A stretch of 64,000 nucleotides of DNA, taken from NCBI GenBank assembly GCA_032690845.1, contig CM064424.1:34103462-34167461 (forward strand), given 5' to 3'. Shown here in pieces: positions 25,724 to 37,372 of this stretch. The notes under the pieces are model-generated. The model was not told where the DNA came from, did no database searches, and was given only the letters and a program-made list of their open reading frames with translations. The translations under genes were made by a program, and so were the position numbers. This stretch comes from Eleusine coracana subsp. coracana (taxonomy: Eukaryota > Streptophyta > Magnoliopsida > Poales > Poaceae). How positions within the stretch are numbered: position 1 is the stretch's first letter; each line of letters starts with the position of its first letter.

Positions 25724-26253
25724 TTAGGATGAATCTCGCCCTCGAGATTCGGGCTGATCGGAGAAGAAGTCTAGAAAATCTGTCTTGAGGTTGTCTTCTT
25801 GCTCCCAAGTGGCTTCTTCTTCCGTATGATTGCTCCATTGCACTTTGCACATATGATACTTCTTCTTTCTTGTGACTCTTTCTGATATTTCTAGAATCTT
25901 GATGGGATATTCTTGATAAGTAAGATCTTCGCCAATATCCAACTGCTCTATTGGCATTTGCTCCTCTGGAAGTCGGAGGCACTTCCGCAACTGTGAGACG
26001 TGGAAAACATCGTGCACATCCGATAGTTGTGGTGGTAGTTCCAACTGATAAGCAACTTCACCTCTTTTCTCTGTGATCTTGAATGGACCAATGTACCTTG
26101 GTGCAAGCTTTCCTGGAACCTTGAAAGCTCACATTGGAGACACTTTGAGATAGACATAATCACTAACTTCAAAGCTCAAGTCTCTTCTTCTATGGTCGGC
26201 ATAGATCTTCTGAATAGACAGTGCAAGCTTCAAGTTCTCCCTGATAATATGAA
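25724..26253 (-). pseudogene. Element A pol 3' end: integrase C-terminal (GPY) region and chromodomain-like tail
   Basis: Read on the minus strand, the piece continues from 47,780 and gives the end of the integrase: a YADHRRRDLSFEVSDYVYLK stretch, a decayed APRYIGPF-type motif, then an intact 106-codon segment (26,044 to 25,724). That segment holds QLSDVHDVFHVSQLRKC and the chromodomain-like YHMCKVQWSNHTEEEATWE, ending in TAA. In chromoviruses this tail directs integration into heterochromatin. A stop and a frame change separate the upper and lower halves, so the gene is dead. It is cut off from the rest of pol by the 21.5-kb element B. Confidence 0.88.
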
Positions 26254-26258
26254 CTTGC
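26254..26258. repeat. Target-site duplication of element B, left copy (CTTGC)
   Basis: CTTGC precedes the TGTTGGCAC start of the 5' LTR and recurs directly after the 3' LTR at 47,775-47,779. A 5-bp duplication is standard for Ty3-type integration. The site lies inside the integrase coding region of element A. Confidence 0.93.
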
Positions 26259-26568
26259 TGTTGGCACTTCCTAGGTGCCCCTTTTATATGTGAATATAAC
26301 CCCAATTAGAGCATAATTGATGCCAATTTTGCCTATATATTTGTATATGCATTGTTTGGGAGCTTTATTGAAGAAATAGGTAAAATTGGTGATTAAAGTG
26401 ATGCTGGTAGAGGACAAGAGTCCAGAAGCAGCGAAAAGCACTAAAGAAGCCCAGTGCGTCGATCAGCACAACCCATGAGCCGATCGGCGCAAGGATGTTT
26501 TGGCCCATTCCACGTGTTTTATGGAAGTTTATCTATGCAAGACACTTGAATATATTTGCCTAAGAAGA

Positions 26569-26603
26569 CGAGATCTTGAAGTTCATGGAACTTCAAGATC
26601 TCG
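26569..26603. repeat. Perfect 16-bp palindrome with 3-nt loop, only in element B's 5' LTR
   Basis: The left arm CGAGATCTTGAAGTTC (26,569-26,584), loop ATG and right arm GAACTTCAAGATCTCG (26,588-26,603) are exact reverse complements. At the matching place in the 3' LTR (about 46,590-46,625) the right arm is present, but the left arm is replaced by AATT. Confidence 0.95.
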
Positions 26604-26750
26604 ACGTGCAGTACAAGACATTATCCATAAGGAAAATGCCCACATGGCAGTTGTGGAAGACAGAGGAACCGACTCGAAAGAGAAACCAAAGAAGACTAGG
26701 TCCTTAATGGCCTTATTTGCTAGAAACTGGGTCCTTTACGAGTAGAACCC

Positions 26751-26759
26751 TTATATATA
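26751..26759 (+). promoter_or_regulatory. TATA box in element B 5' LTR
   Basis: TTATATATA follows a shared GAGTAGAACCC and is conserved at the same place in the 3' LTR (46,801-46,809). It lies about 490 bp into the LTR, a reasonable place for the U3 promoter. The transcript start would then be roughly 25-35 bp downstream, near GCCCTGGCTGCAAGAG. This is prediction from motif and conservation only. Confidence 0.6.
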
Positions 26760-27734
26760 CTTGTAAGCCCTGGCTGCAAGAGAAAAAGGAGGCATCGGAG
26801 GGACAACAGATCCGTGAGATAGAGCCACCGGGGTTCACCCCGTTAGAATAGATCTCTAGTTAAGTTTCAAGAAACATTGGTATAAGAGTTGATCCGTCAA
26901 GGTAGGCCATCTGGGCGGTGATGAATCTTACTCTATGTATCTCAAGGATGATCGAATATGTTGATGATGGTTTTGGTGATTTGTCTATTTTGATTCTGTA
27001 ATTGTGGATGTCCTTATTCCAATTGCTTAGTTCTAGGCTAAGTAGGTTGATATTATCTTGATCGTGGTGATCAGGATAGTATTCAGACATTGTATTGATT
27101 ATTGCTTGATGATGCTAGTAGTGTGGTTTAGCGGTGACGGCACTAAACCTGCGCAGCACTATTGGATAGTCGAGTAGGGTAAGATACTCACACGATTAAG
27201 GGTTTCTTTTCGGTAGCGATAAATTGGGAGCCGCTCGGAAAGGTGGGTGGTCTTATCCATTATTAGGTTTTCATTGATCCATGTAATTCCCATTATGATG
27301 CTATTTGATTAGACTGTCTGGTTATGATCTCACTAGTAGATATCTGGCTACTCACTTAACAGTTTAGGCTTACAAGGTATCTGGTGCACTTTGGCTTAGA
27401 TTCATTCGTGTACCGATCGGCTCAACTCTAGTGCCGATCAGCGCAATCACAGATTCGGTAGTGTGCCGATCGGCTCAACTCTGCGCTGATCGGTGCAACA
27501 ACAGATTTGTTGTCTAGTGCATCTTTGTGCTGGCCAGTCTCCCCTCATGCAACTCGAACTCGACAGTAGCCTTGACTAGATCTTTTACTGTTAACTTTGT
27601 CTTATAATCTCTAAGGTCCCAGTGGACACAATAAACCTTGGAATACTCAATTCTAGGGAAAATTGCTACAATCGTACACCATCCTCTTGCGGTATATAAG
27701 TGAGTGTGTAGTTATGACCAACAAGCCCTTTTTC

Positions 27735-27754
27735 TGGCACTGTTGCCGGGGACC
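27735..27754 (+). other. Element B primer-binding site (tRNA-Asp type)
   Basis: TGGCACTGTTGCCGGGGACC begins 11 bp after the 5' LTR end. It differs at two positions from TGGCGCCGTTGCCGGGG, the complement of the 3' end of plant tRNA-Asp, which Athila/Tat-group elements use. The site starts minus-strand DNA synthesis. Confidence 0.85.
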
Positions 27755-27853
27755 ATAGCAGGTTTTTAAACATTGTTTGATGTATTAGTGTTTAGTCATT
27801 GTGCTTTACTTGTCTCTTTAGTACATATATTCTGTTAAGTGAAACTAACAGGT

Positions 27854-28921
27854 ATGGGCGGTCCTAAGTCAAAAAACCCTCTAATTACGATCCAGAATGG
27901 GTCTTTCGCAAGAAGAGAACAGCGGAGAAGAAAAGCAAATCACTTGGAGATTTAGCTGGAGAAGCAGTCTGTGCCAACCCTCGAGTATTATTCACAATTG
28001 TAGATCCAGAAGGAGAGGAGATGGTAGAGTTACCCTTGGTTAATCGCTTCAAGCCTCAATTGACTAATGTTGTCAAGATAGATTTCCAAGAAGCTGAAGA
28101 TCAGAATCCAACTGGAGAGATTTGTTGGATTAGTGGCGCAACAACCATTCACAGGTTCGGAAGATCCCAATCACCATTTGTAGCACTTCCTTGAAGTTTG
28201 CAGTACATTCAAGATAACGGGATTGACCGGAGGTCAAGCACGTGTGCTACTGTTCCCATTCTCTCTAGTTGGACGCCCCAAACAATGGTACAATAGATTG
28301 GAAAATGCAATAAAAATTGTGTGGGACACTTTAGCAGCTGCATTCTTAGCCAAATACTTCCCTCCTGGTGAGACTCAACCTCTGAAGAATAAGATTATTG
28401 GATTTACGCAGAATGTTGGTGAGAGCATTGGAGAAGCATGGGAAAGATACAGTGAATATACTGATGCATGCCCTCATCATGGTCTAATGGTTGGAGAAGT
28501 TGTTGAGAGATTCTACTTGGGATTGAATATTCAATCTCATCAACATTTAGATGCTTCAGCTGCGGGTTCATTCATGTCGAAGACTCCCACCCATGCTAGG
28601 GAATTGATCAAGTTGCTAGTTGAAAATCAATCATGGGATAGTGAGAGAAGTTCAAGGAATTTACAACCTTCAGAAGGAGTGGCAAAGAGTGTGATTGAGA
28701 GGATTCATGAAGACTTGGTTATGGATCACCTCGATGCTATTCAAGGAAGGTTGGACAATAATCATTATATCCCTAAGGAAGAGCCACTCAAGCTAGCGGA
28801 ATGACGCTCCACGTGTAATGAGTGTGAAGAATTTAGACATGTGTAGAAAGATTGCCCTGAAGAGATGAAGATGCTAGAATATATGAAGAATAGTGGATGG
28901 AAGGCCCAATTTAAGCAGCAA
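27854..28921 (+). pseudogene. Element B gag (Athila/Tat-type), frameshifted
   Basis: An ATG at 27,854 follows the primer site and a 100-bp leader. The N-terminal part is read from about 27,886 (YDPEWVFRKKRTAEKK...) to about 28,120, after which the frame changes. The capsid part continues through SEDPNHHL, a stop, HFLEVCSTFK and an open stretch at 28,223-28,804 with LFPFSLVGRPKQWYNRL and EAWERYSEYTDACPHHGL, typical of Athila/Tat gag. After a TGA at 28,802 the same frame shows a CX2CX4HX4C zinc knuckle (CNEC, H, C) with a stop inside it. Gag would package element RNA. At least one frameshift and three stops make it nonfunctional. Confidence 0.85.
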
Positions 28922-29181
28922 CGGAGTTCTTTCTCTTAGTTCATCCATGCAAAATTTGATCCCACTTCGTCTCCAATGTCATGAGTTCTTTCAAGCTCAA
29001 GATAAGATCAACAAGGACAACCAAGCTAAATTCAAGGAGATTGATCGGAATTAATGACAAGGTGATAGAGATTGGGAGCTCCAATGAGCAGATTTTGAAA
29101 CATACCAAGATTATGGAGCAGCAGATGGGATAGTTATCGCAAGCCATTCAAGGTAACAAGGGGGCTATTCCTGGCAATACG

Positions 29182-30178
29182 ATGTCTATAGAACAATTGA
29201 AGGCAATAGCTACGCGATCTAGAAAGCAAACGGAAGATCCAGAGCACTCTATGGGAGCAAGGAAGACCCACGCCGATCGGCTCACACCTAGCGCCGATCG
29301 GCGCATTGGTACTTTAGGCACCGATCGACTCAATGAGAGCATCGATCAGTGCGAGGAGGATATTGACCTCTCTGGTCCAAAAAAGGGCATGGAAACAGGG
29401 GAGCAAGGCCCTGCCACGTTCTTGGATACTCAATTGCTGACCAAGATAGAAAGAGCACGACAACACGACGAGCAATTTGCAAGGTTCATCGATATTATGA
29501 AGAAGCTTTACATTCAATGTCTCTTTTGTTGATGCTATTCAAGTACCTATCTATGCCAAGTACATCAAGGACATGATGCAAAACAAGAAATCCCTGGTTT
29601 CTAAGGAGGCTATGAAGGCTACTAAGGAACTTACGGCGGCAATCATTGATGTTGCACTTGAGAAGAAACTCGACCCTGGATCACCAAGCATCAAATGCAT
29701 GATTGGAACAAGGATATTTGATAGGTGTATGTGCGATCTTAGAGCGAGTGTAAGTGTTATGCCCCATCATATATTCTCAAGTCTCAATTTGCCTAAATTG
29801 GAGCCTACGGGTATGTGTTTGGAGTTAGTTGATCAATCGGTACACTTCCCTGATGGAGTTGCTGAGGATGTGCCTGTTCAAATTAAAGATCACATCATCC
29901 TCATTGATTTTATTGTGCTTGATATGGATAAGAGGACGAGGACCCCGTTGATGTTAGGCAGACCCTTCTTAAGGACGGCAAAGGCAAGTATTGATGTTGG
30001 AAGTGGTGAGATAAGCTTTGATATAAGTGGGACTCCCTACTCTTTCAAATTCCACCCAAAAGGAGAAGAGTGTCGTGCTGTTAATGAAGTGAAGAGATAC
30101 AAGACACCGTGGAAACGTGGCATCGAGAGTAATTGGAGGGAATGTATGGATAGGTCATTCGAGGTGTATGAGCCATAG
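29182..30178 (+). pseudogene. Element B protease region of gag-pro
   Basis: The first frame (29,182-29,532) runs MSIEQLKAIATRSRKQTEDP to KIERARQHDEQFARFIDIMK. A frame change near 29,510-29,530 leads into a 201-codon open segment (29,573-30,178) that holds the retropepsin-like domain. The active site reads DLRASVSVMP where the family has DLGASVSVMP, so the active-site glycine is arginine. The flap and end are recognisable in IDFIVLDMD and PLMLGRPFLRTAKASIDV. Four degenerate GCCGATCGGC motifs (29,271-29,350) lie within the coding sequence. The reading ends at TAG 30,176-30,178, and no RT follows. Confidence 0.83.
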
Positions 30179-30347
30179 ATATGAGAAAACCTTGTAGTGT
30201 CGCGGCCTCACATCCCACACCGTGACACTAAGGATTGATTGTTTGTGGGCAGGTCAAGCTCTTTGACTTCTAAATAACTAGAGCACTCTTGGGAGGCAAC
30301 CCAATGGTCGGGGGATTTAGAAGTTGTTTATCGCTTATGGGAGGGCA
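30179..30347 (+). other. Non-coding spacer of element B with hairpins, after the protease stop
   Basis: A stem-loop pairs GTGTCGCGG (30,197-30,205) with CCGTGACAC (30,220-30,228), with one G.U pair. Two short inverted repeats follow, TGGGAGGCAACCCA near 30,290 and TGGGAGGGCAACCCA near 30,338; related motifs are common after gag-pol in Athila/Tat elements. Element C entered the second one. No coding sequence is seen. Confidence 0.6.
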
Positions 30348-30352
30348 ACCCA
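30348..30352. repeat. Target-site duplication of element C, left copy (ACCCA)
   Basis: ACCCA immediately precedes TGTGGCTCCCC and recurs directly after the other LTR at 42,151-42,155. It proves that C inserted into B. Confidence 0.92.
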
Positions 30353-33204
30353 TGTGGCTCCCCTTCCCGAAAGATCGAGGTCCCGATGGTACTGATAACG
30401 CAGACACTTGATAATACAACATCAATTTGAATTTAAGTTGAATATTACATGAATACGATGGTTTAGAGTGCAGCGGAATATTACAAGTTCATGAATGTTT
30501 TGAAATTAGCGGAAGCAAGTATGATAAGACTACGGGCTCGATGATACAGCACAGTAATGATTCATGCCCGAAGAACTATCACTCTAGCAACACGCAACAT
30601 CACTGTGGCGGCAAGTCGGACTCCCTGTGGGCAGTCCAACCCTCAGGGACTTGCATGTCCTAGGGCAGCACATCTACGGGCAATTGTATTTCTTCATTAC
30701 CTGAAAACAACAATGGCACAAAGCCTGAGTACTAATTACTCAGCAAGACTTACCCATTGAACACCTAGATATGCATAGGCTCTAATAAGTGGCTTGTTTG
30801 AAAGGACTCGCGCTAAACAACCTATCAGTTCTATCAAGTTTTAATTACCACTAATGGGTTGAACTGAAATGTAACTTTAGTGGCAACAATAAGATAATAG
30901 AAAAATACATAGAGTAAGTACAATAGAAGAGTAGCAATAGTCATCATTAACAATAGACATCCTAATCAATCCCAAGTATCAGGTGCAACTACGTGACTGG
31001 CGTGGTGACCAAGCGGTACTCATTACTGCGAGGGATAGCAATTGCAATCGATTTACACCAGCTGGGAAAACCTGAAATGCACGACACATACACACCAATT
31101 AAGGTCGTATATGGCTACCTTTCGCAAGAAAAGCACCTACACCTCAGCTCGGGTGTGGTGACGTCGAGTGGGCATGCTGTTCTGCCAACAGTACTTCATG
31201 GTCTAAACTGCCCACTCCAGCAGCAGGAGGGTCAATGACCAATGCACCTTAACCATCCTGAGTACAAGAGACCTTTAATGCTACATCGGTTTACTAGTGC
31301 CCATAGGCTAGCATGCATTTGGTACTGTTCAATACTTGATCATGGGGCCGACCATGGACGGGTCCTAGGATCGACAAGGCAGGGCTACCACAGTCAACAC
31401 CCATGTGTTGCTGGCAACCTACACATGCTTAATCCCTGCCCGGTCATAATATCAAAATAACTTTTTTTTATTAGTTCCCGTTCCAGTGGTCAAGTTCACT
31501 CCTTAGTAATAATGGTATCTAACGAGACTAGCAACTACTAAGCATAGCATAACAGTACCGATTCTACCAAGTTCTAAGACAGTAGCATAGGTCAGTTTGG
31601 GTATTATGCAAATGGGTTTCAATCAACTCCTATGACCTAATGCAACAATACGTATAGACACTAGTATTACTGTAACTAGCAAAATTTGTAAATAGGCGAA
31701 TATCAACCGGGGCTTGCCTGGATCGACACTAGTGTTAGCAGCTTCAATCTCTTGTTCCTGAGACTCAGTGTCCTTCTGATGATCCCCTTCGGGCTCCTGG
31801 TTGTCGTTACCTATATGATGACAAAGGTGTTAACGGTATTGTCGTAACACCGTTATATGCAATGATATGATACATGCAAGCATATCATGTTTTGATGTCA
31901 AATAAATTATTATTATGTTCTCGAAGTCATATGCTTCAGAGAAGAGGGGTTATTATTTAAATTGTTAATTATATTTATTCTCTATGCAATTAAACAAAGT
32001 AGATGAGTGATATGAGCAATTAAATTGATTAGTAAAACAAATTTGTGTTTCTGGACATGTGTGATTTACTGTGAACAGAGGATTATATGAGTGATTTTTA
32101 GGGCACCAACTCGGTCGCCGTCGACTCGTAGAGCTTTAGTGGTTGAAGGCGAACGGCGGTGTTGATGATGTCGTCGAGGAAACAGGCTGGAGCTAGAATC
32201 TTGTCGGTGAGGTGGCTCGATCAGGGCAGAGCAGAGAAGATGGCCGGGGAAGAATTGAGTTTGCCGGCAGCGGTGAGGTGTAAGAGGGTGAGGCATGCGT
32301 GATGGAGTTTTGCTCGCGTGGGGGAAAGCAGTGGAATAGTGATGGCCGAGCTCGAGCTTCGGCTCTGCTCAACAATGGCAGAATGGGGGAGGGAGAGGGG
32401 AAATGGGAGAGAGCAGAGAGCAGAGAGCGAGAGCGAGAGCGCTTGTGAGCTCGCGGTATGGTTTGAGGTTGCGCAGAGGGCTGGGGTGGTTGGGGAAGTG
32501 AGAGCAGCGAGGGGAGAAGGAATTGAAGGGCAGCTGGGTCATTCGGTGGCGTGCAGCCAGGAGAAGAGGGGGCCGTTAGGCGAGCTCGCGGCGGAGAGCA
32601 GAGGGGCAGAGGCAGAGAGCAGGCGCGCTGTAGCTCGCGAGGTCCCGAGGCTGGGAGTGAAGGAGGCCCGAGTGGTGCGCCAGCATCGGCAGGGAGATTC
32701 TGCGCCAGTGAGGAGGAAGAAAAGAAGATTTTGCGCTGCACCCCTTCTAGAATTTGATTTATTACACATAGGTCCCTGGCTAGTGTAAATTCGAAATAAA
32801 ATAGCTAGAAAATTCCAAAAATAGCCAAAATTGGTGGATTGACTATTTAAATGATGGAGAACACTCTGGTGTAGTTTATTTGTGATTTTCTTATAAGTAT
32901 TTTTAGAATTTAATAAATGCATTAATTAGTTACTTAAGCATTAATTAATTAATTATGGGTCTTGCTAAATAGATAGTATGCCCAATAAATTCATAATTTT
33001 CTATTTTATTATTACCAAACTATTGATGAATTCATTTAGCATGAGTTGTATTGAAATTTTAAGTTGATTCAATAACATGGTTGCAGGGTTTTTATTTGCC
33101 TAGAATTAAATCAATGGATGGGCTCTTATCATTTCATGTTATATTGATCATGGTTTATGCTCTTCATGTTTGTTAATTAGAAGTGGGACACCTGGGGTGT
33201 GACA
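30353..33204 (-). repeat. Element C 3' LTR (2,852 bp, shortened)
   Basis: On the plus strand it runs from TGTGGCTCCCC to GGGGTGTGACA. Compared with the other LTR it lacks about 676 bp (matching 40,174-40,849) and about 205 bp (matching about 41,015-41,220). It keeps about 60-70 bp (about 31,188-31,250) missing from the other. It contains a splice-donor-like site and small hairpin (30,727-30,755) and a GC/GA-rich island (about 32,100-32,750). Confidence 0.92.
30727..30755 (-). promoter_or_regulatory. Donor-like GGTAAGT beside a hairpin, element C 3' LTR
   Basis: On the plus strand GAGTA, loop CTAAT, TACTC (30,727-30,741) form a hairpin followed by AGCAAGACTTACCC. On the sense strand this reads GGGTAAGTCTTGCT and then the hairpin. 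GGTAAGT matches the plant 5' splice consensus. In this 3' LTR copy it would not normally act; the 5' LTR copy is at 38,859-38,888. Confidence 0.5.
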
Positions 33205-33217
33205 GCCCTCCCTCCTT
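33205..33217 (-). other. Element C polypurine tract
   Basis: On the sense strand AAGGAGGGAGGGC abuts the start of the 3' LTR (TGTCACACCCC...). It is the expected RNase H-resistant primer for plus-strand synthesis. Confidence 0.8.
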
Positions 33218-33272
33218 AAAGAAATCTCGTCCCAAGATTATGATCAAGGCAAACTAGAGGGAAGTACGGTGG

Positions 33273-36200
33273 TCAAAACATACCTGCGTTTGACGACCAA
33301 AATTTCGGGTAATGCATACTCAGAAATTCTTTAGATTCCTAAGTGGATTCGTCTTCTGAGTGATTACTCCATTGAACTTTGTAGAATATGAGTGTTCTTT
33401 TATGGGTTGTGCGCTCTTTCTCATCGAGGACCCTTATCGGTTGTTCGGAGTATGTGAGATCGGGTTGGAGTTGGTCATACTCCTCCAAGGCTTTGTCAAT
33501 GGGTGGTTTGAGACACCGCTTCAAATGGTGACATTTTTAGACTCTCTTGGTAACTATTGTTGTATGAGAATTCCGCATAAGGCAAATACTCATCCCAATT
33601 GCCACCATGTGTTAAAACACATGCTCTAAGCATGTCCTCCAAAATCTGGTTGACACGATCAGTTTGTCCGTCAGTAGCGGCATGGTAAGCAGAACTTCGA
33701 ATCAACTTGGTACCCAGAGATGCGTAGTTGTTCCCAAAAACGAGCAACAAACTGCGAGCCATGATCTATAACAATGGTCATGGGTACTCCATGAAGACAT
33801 AGAATTCTTGCTATGTATAGTTCTGCATATTGCTTTATTTTGTAGGTGTTATTGATCGGTAGGAACTGGGCAGATTTTGTGAGTCGGTCCACAATGACCC
33901 AAATTGAATCATGCTTCCGAGAAGTGAGAGGGAGACCAACAATAAAATCCATGCTGATGTCTTCCCATTTCCAGGCGGGAATACTCAATGGTTGAAGTAA
34001 TCCAGCCTGTTTCAAATGATCAGCCTTAACTCTCTGACAAGTATCGCATTCTGCGACATATCGAGCAACTTCTCGCTTTATCCGTGTCCACCAAAAATTC
34101 TTCTTCAAGTCTTGGTACATTTTATTACTATCGGGATGGATAGAATATTTGGAGTGATGTTCTTCATCCAAGATCTTCTGTCGGAGTTCGAAGTCTTTTG
34201 GTACTACTAAACGGTTATCGAACCATAGAGTACCATCTCAGTCTTGGGTGAAACATTTTGCCTTACCATCTTTAATGTTTTGACGGATATGAGTCATACC
34301 AACATCTTTTTTCTGTGCAGCTATGATTTCTTCACAAATAGTAAAATGTACACTTAGGATGCTAATTACTACAGCAGGTGAAACGTGAAGGCCAGGTTCT
34401 GACGTAGTGATGTCGTCGTTGTCATTGTGATATTCCAGCATTAAGTGGTTGCAATGTACCTTCCTACTTAACGCTTCAGCAACTACATTGGCCTTGCCTG
34501 GATGATAATGAATCTCCAGGTTATAATCCTTAATCAGTTCTAGCCACCGACGTTGTCTCATGTTCAGATTAGTCTGGGTGAAGATGTATTTCAAGCTCTT
34601 ATGGTCTGTGTAAATGTGCACTAAGTTGCTGAGCAAATAATGCCTCCATATTTTGAGAGCATGTACAACTGCAGCTAGCTCCAAATCATGAGTTGGATTG
34701 TGCTCTTCATGCTTCCGTAGCTGCCGAGATGCATAGGCTATGACACAACCTTATTGCATGAGTACACATCCAAGTCTTGTCCTAGATGCATCATAATATA
34801 CATTGAACGGCTTGGTGATGTCTGGTTGAGCCAATACTGGGGCAGTGGTCAATAATTTATTCAATACTTGAAATGGTTCTTCACATCTGTCATTCCAATC
34901 GAACTTTTTCTCCTTTTTCAGTAGCTCCGTGATGGGTTTGGTCAGCCAAGAAAAGTTTGGAATGAACCTACGATAATATCCGGCTAGCCCGAGGAAACTG
35001 CATACTTGGTGAACTGTCTTTGGTGGCCTCTAGTCTAGCACATCTTGAACTATGCCAGGGTCCACCGAGATACCTTCTGCAGAAACTATGTGACCAAGAA
35101 ATGGCACACAGTCCAACGGAAATTCACACTTGCTGAATTTTGCATACAGCTTGTGATCTCGGAGGCATTGAAGAACAATGCGAAGATGTTCGGCATGCTC
35201 TTCCTTGGACTTTGAATAGATGAGGATGTCATCAATGAATACTACCACAAATTTGTCCAACTCTGGCATGAATACCGAATTCATGAGGTACATGAAATGG
35301 GCTGGAGCGTTTGTCAATCCGAAGGACATTAATAGGTACTCGAATAGCCCATACCTAGTAGAGAAGGAGGTCTTCAGAATATCTTCTGCTCTAATCCTTA
35401 TCTGATGGTAACCCGAGCGAAGGTCGATCTTGGAAAAGACCTTGGCACCAACCAATTGATCAAAAAGGATATCAATTCGGGGCAACGCGTACTTATTTTT
35501 TATCGTGACTTCATTCAATGGCCGATAGTCAACAACCGGACGTAGTGATTTGTCCTTCTTCTTCACGAAAATAGCAGGGCAGCCCCAAGGTGAAGTGCTT
35601 GGGCGAATGAATCCCTTTTCCAATAACTCATTCAATTGCCTTTTCAATTTGGCCAACTTATTCAGGGCCATCTTATAGGATCGACGAGATATCAGAGAAG
35701 TTCCTGGCTGTAGCTCTATCTTAAATTCCACTTCACGGTCAGGCGGTAGGCCATATATATCTTCAGGAAACACGTCTGGATACTCACAAACAATGGGAAT
35801 GTTCTTGAGTGATTTCCCTTCGAAGTGATGGACAACCAAGGCTTTCGATGAATTGATGTTTAAAGAAATTGTGTCTTTTTCATGCAAAGGAGAGTTGATG
35901 TGAACTATACGGGGCTCAATGTCTAGCAAGGCTCTATGGGTTTCATCCAGAACATACCCAAAATCAAATCAATTCCCTAGTGGCTAAGCATGATGAAATC
36001 CGTGGGGTACATTTTCTTGTTTGTTTCTGGGGGAGCTTTGCATACTATTTGATTGACGCTAATTTGTCCAGCGGGGGAACGAACTATGTAGCATTTTTCT
36101 ATAGTCCGGGGTAGAAGATTAAATTTTTGCACACATGCTTGGCTAATGAAATTATCCGTAGCACCAGAATCAAAAAGTGCAAGGATAGGCTAGCAATAGA
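33273..36200 (-). pseudogene. Element C pol: protease, RT, RNase H, integrase, chromodomain remnant
   Basis: Read on the minus strand: protease near 36,190-36,050 with an intact LFDSGATDNFIS active site; RT within 35,929-35,030 with YRPLNEVTIKNKYALPRID, the motif-A aspartate in FSKIDLRSGYHQ and the catalytic FIDDILIYSK; RNase H within about 34,900-34,238 (ELAAVVHALKIWRHYL); the integrase zinc-binding part HX...CDTCQ near 34,171-34,040; the catalytic core 34,030-33,520; and a chromodomain-like end 33,524-33,339. The frame ends at TGA 33,273, with a TAG where tryptophan is expected just after EDEST. The segment between MSPFEA and the chromodomain is deleted (see findings). The RT and protease active sites look intact, but stops separate the domains. 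Confidence 0.88.
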
Positions 36201-36339
36201 GCGAGAGCATACTGGTCAGCACGGGTTCGCCCCGAGGAATATCTTCAGCATTTGTGTAGTTCACTTCGGCACCACAAGACGGTGCATTCATAGTCTTGTT
36301 TTGGTTCTGACGCGGGTTGTGTTGTTATTGTAGCACCTT

Positions 36340-37372
36340 CGTGCAGTGCAGTTCTTAGCAAAATGGCCGGTACGACCACAATTGTAGCATGGGTAGTTGC
36401 TTCCTCGATCAGCGGGCGGTGGGGCACGAGCATTTTGGTTCCCTTGCTGCTGATATGGTGCATGGTACTGATTGTTCTGCTGCTAGTACGGTGCACGAGG
36501 TAGGAAGTTTTGTTGTTGTGGGGGCCCCTAGGAGTTCTGACCAAACTGTCGTTGAAACTATTGCTACGGTGATGCCCGGAAATGCTGTCCGGTGGGGGAA
36601 GTATAAATCAGGCGATGCTTCGCCTGTGGGGCAGCAGTGGCCCTAGCAGGGGCCTTCCTCTTGCGATCTTTTTCTTCAACTTGGTGCATGGCGCCTTACT
36701 GGATAATAGCAGCATTGACCAAGTCGTTGTATGTACCGGTTGTCTACCAAGTCAGACGTTCCTTGAGCGTGGCATTCATCCCACGCAGGAATGCATATCT
36801 TTTCCTCTCTTCGGTATTAACATACTCAGTGGCTTACTGAGCAAGATGATTGAAAGCTTCAGAATATTGGAGGACATTCCTCCCTCCTTGTTTTAGATCC
36901 ATGAATTCCTGGAACTTCCTCTGCATGAGTCCAGCGGGGATGAAATGAGCACGAAATGCAGTCTTGAAGTCATTCCATTCAACGCGGCGTCCAGCGGGCA
37001 GAGAAGCTTCATAGTTCACCCACCAGGCGCTAGCAGAACCCTGGAGTTGTTGGGCGGCGAATAGCACCTTCTGGTGCTCAGTGCATTCTAGTAGACCGAA
37101 TTTAGACTTGGTCTGGTATAGCCAGTGATCAACGTCCAGCGGCTCTCTGGCACGCTCGAAGGTTGGTGGATGGGTACCCAGAAAATCTGAGTAGGTGCTC
37201 TGTCGGGGCTGATTGTTGTTGTGGCGGTTGCCTCCTTGTTCAGCCAGATGGGTCGTGATGTCTACCAGTCAACGAAGTAGCTCAGAGTCATTTTGCTATC
37301 GGTTGAGCGTAGCAGCTAAGACCTCAGCTAGCGAGGGCTCAACATTAGCTCCTCAAAACCGTGGTCACCCAT
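36340..37372 (-). pseudogene. Element C gag with zinc knuckle
   Basis: The capsid part is open at 37,067-36,834 (ASAWWVNYEASLPAGRRVEW...FIPAGLMQRKFQEFMDLKQG), homologous to gag of D. A CX2CX4HX4C zinc knuckle (CYNCGRTGHFAKNC) lies at 36,389-36,348. The likely start is ATG 37,370-37,372, directly after CAG. An extra G appears to follow the ATG, putting the rest out of frame, and several stops occur in the first 60 codons. The reading is assembled from three frames. Confidence 0.8.

Larger units (their letters stand above)
26259..27723 (+). repeat. Element B 5' LTR (1,465 bp)
   Basis: It starts TGTTGGCAC and ends ACCAACA. It matches 46,251-47,774 along its whole length, with indels. Unlike the 3' LTR it lacks one pair of GCCGATCGGC motifs (present at about 46,722-46,757) and an ATTTAGGGCATTTACC segment. 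It has a private perfect 16-bp inverted repeat at 26,569-26,603. Six degenerate GCCGATCGGC copies lie near 26,455, 26,477, 27,412, 27,433, 27,465 and 27,483. Confidence 0.93.

Noticed and set aside
30557..31460. Small plus-strand frames in element C's 3' LTR that recur at 39,128-39,547
   Set aside because: They recur because the LTR is duplicated, are antisense to the element, and are altered by indels between the LTRs.
32193..32788. Open frames of 127-182 codons on both strands
   Set aside because: GC-rich island of element C's LTR. Its counterpart in the other LTR (41,432-41,703) has different frame lengths, so no coding constraint.
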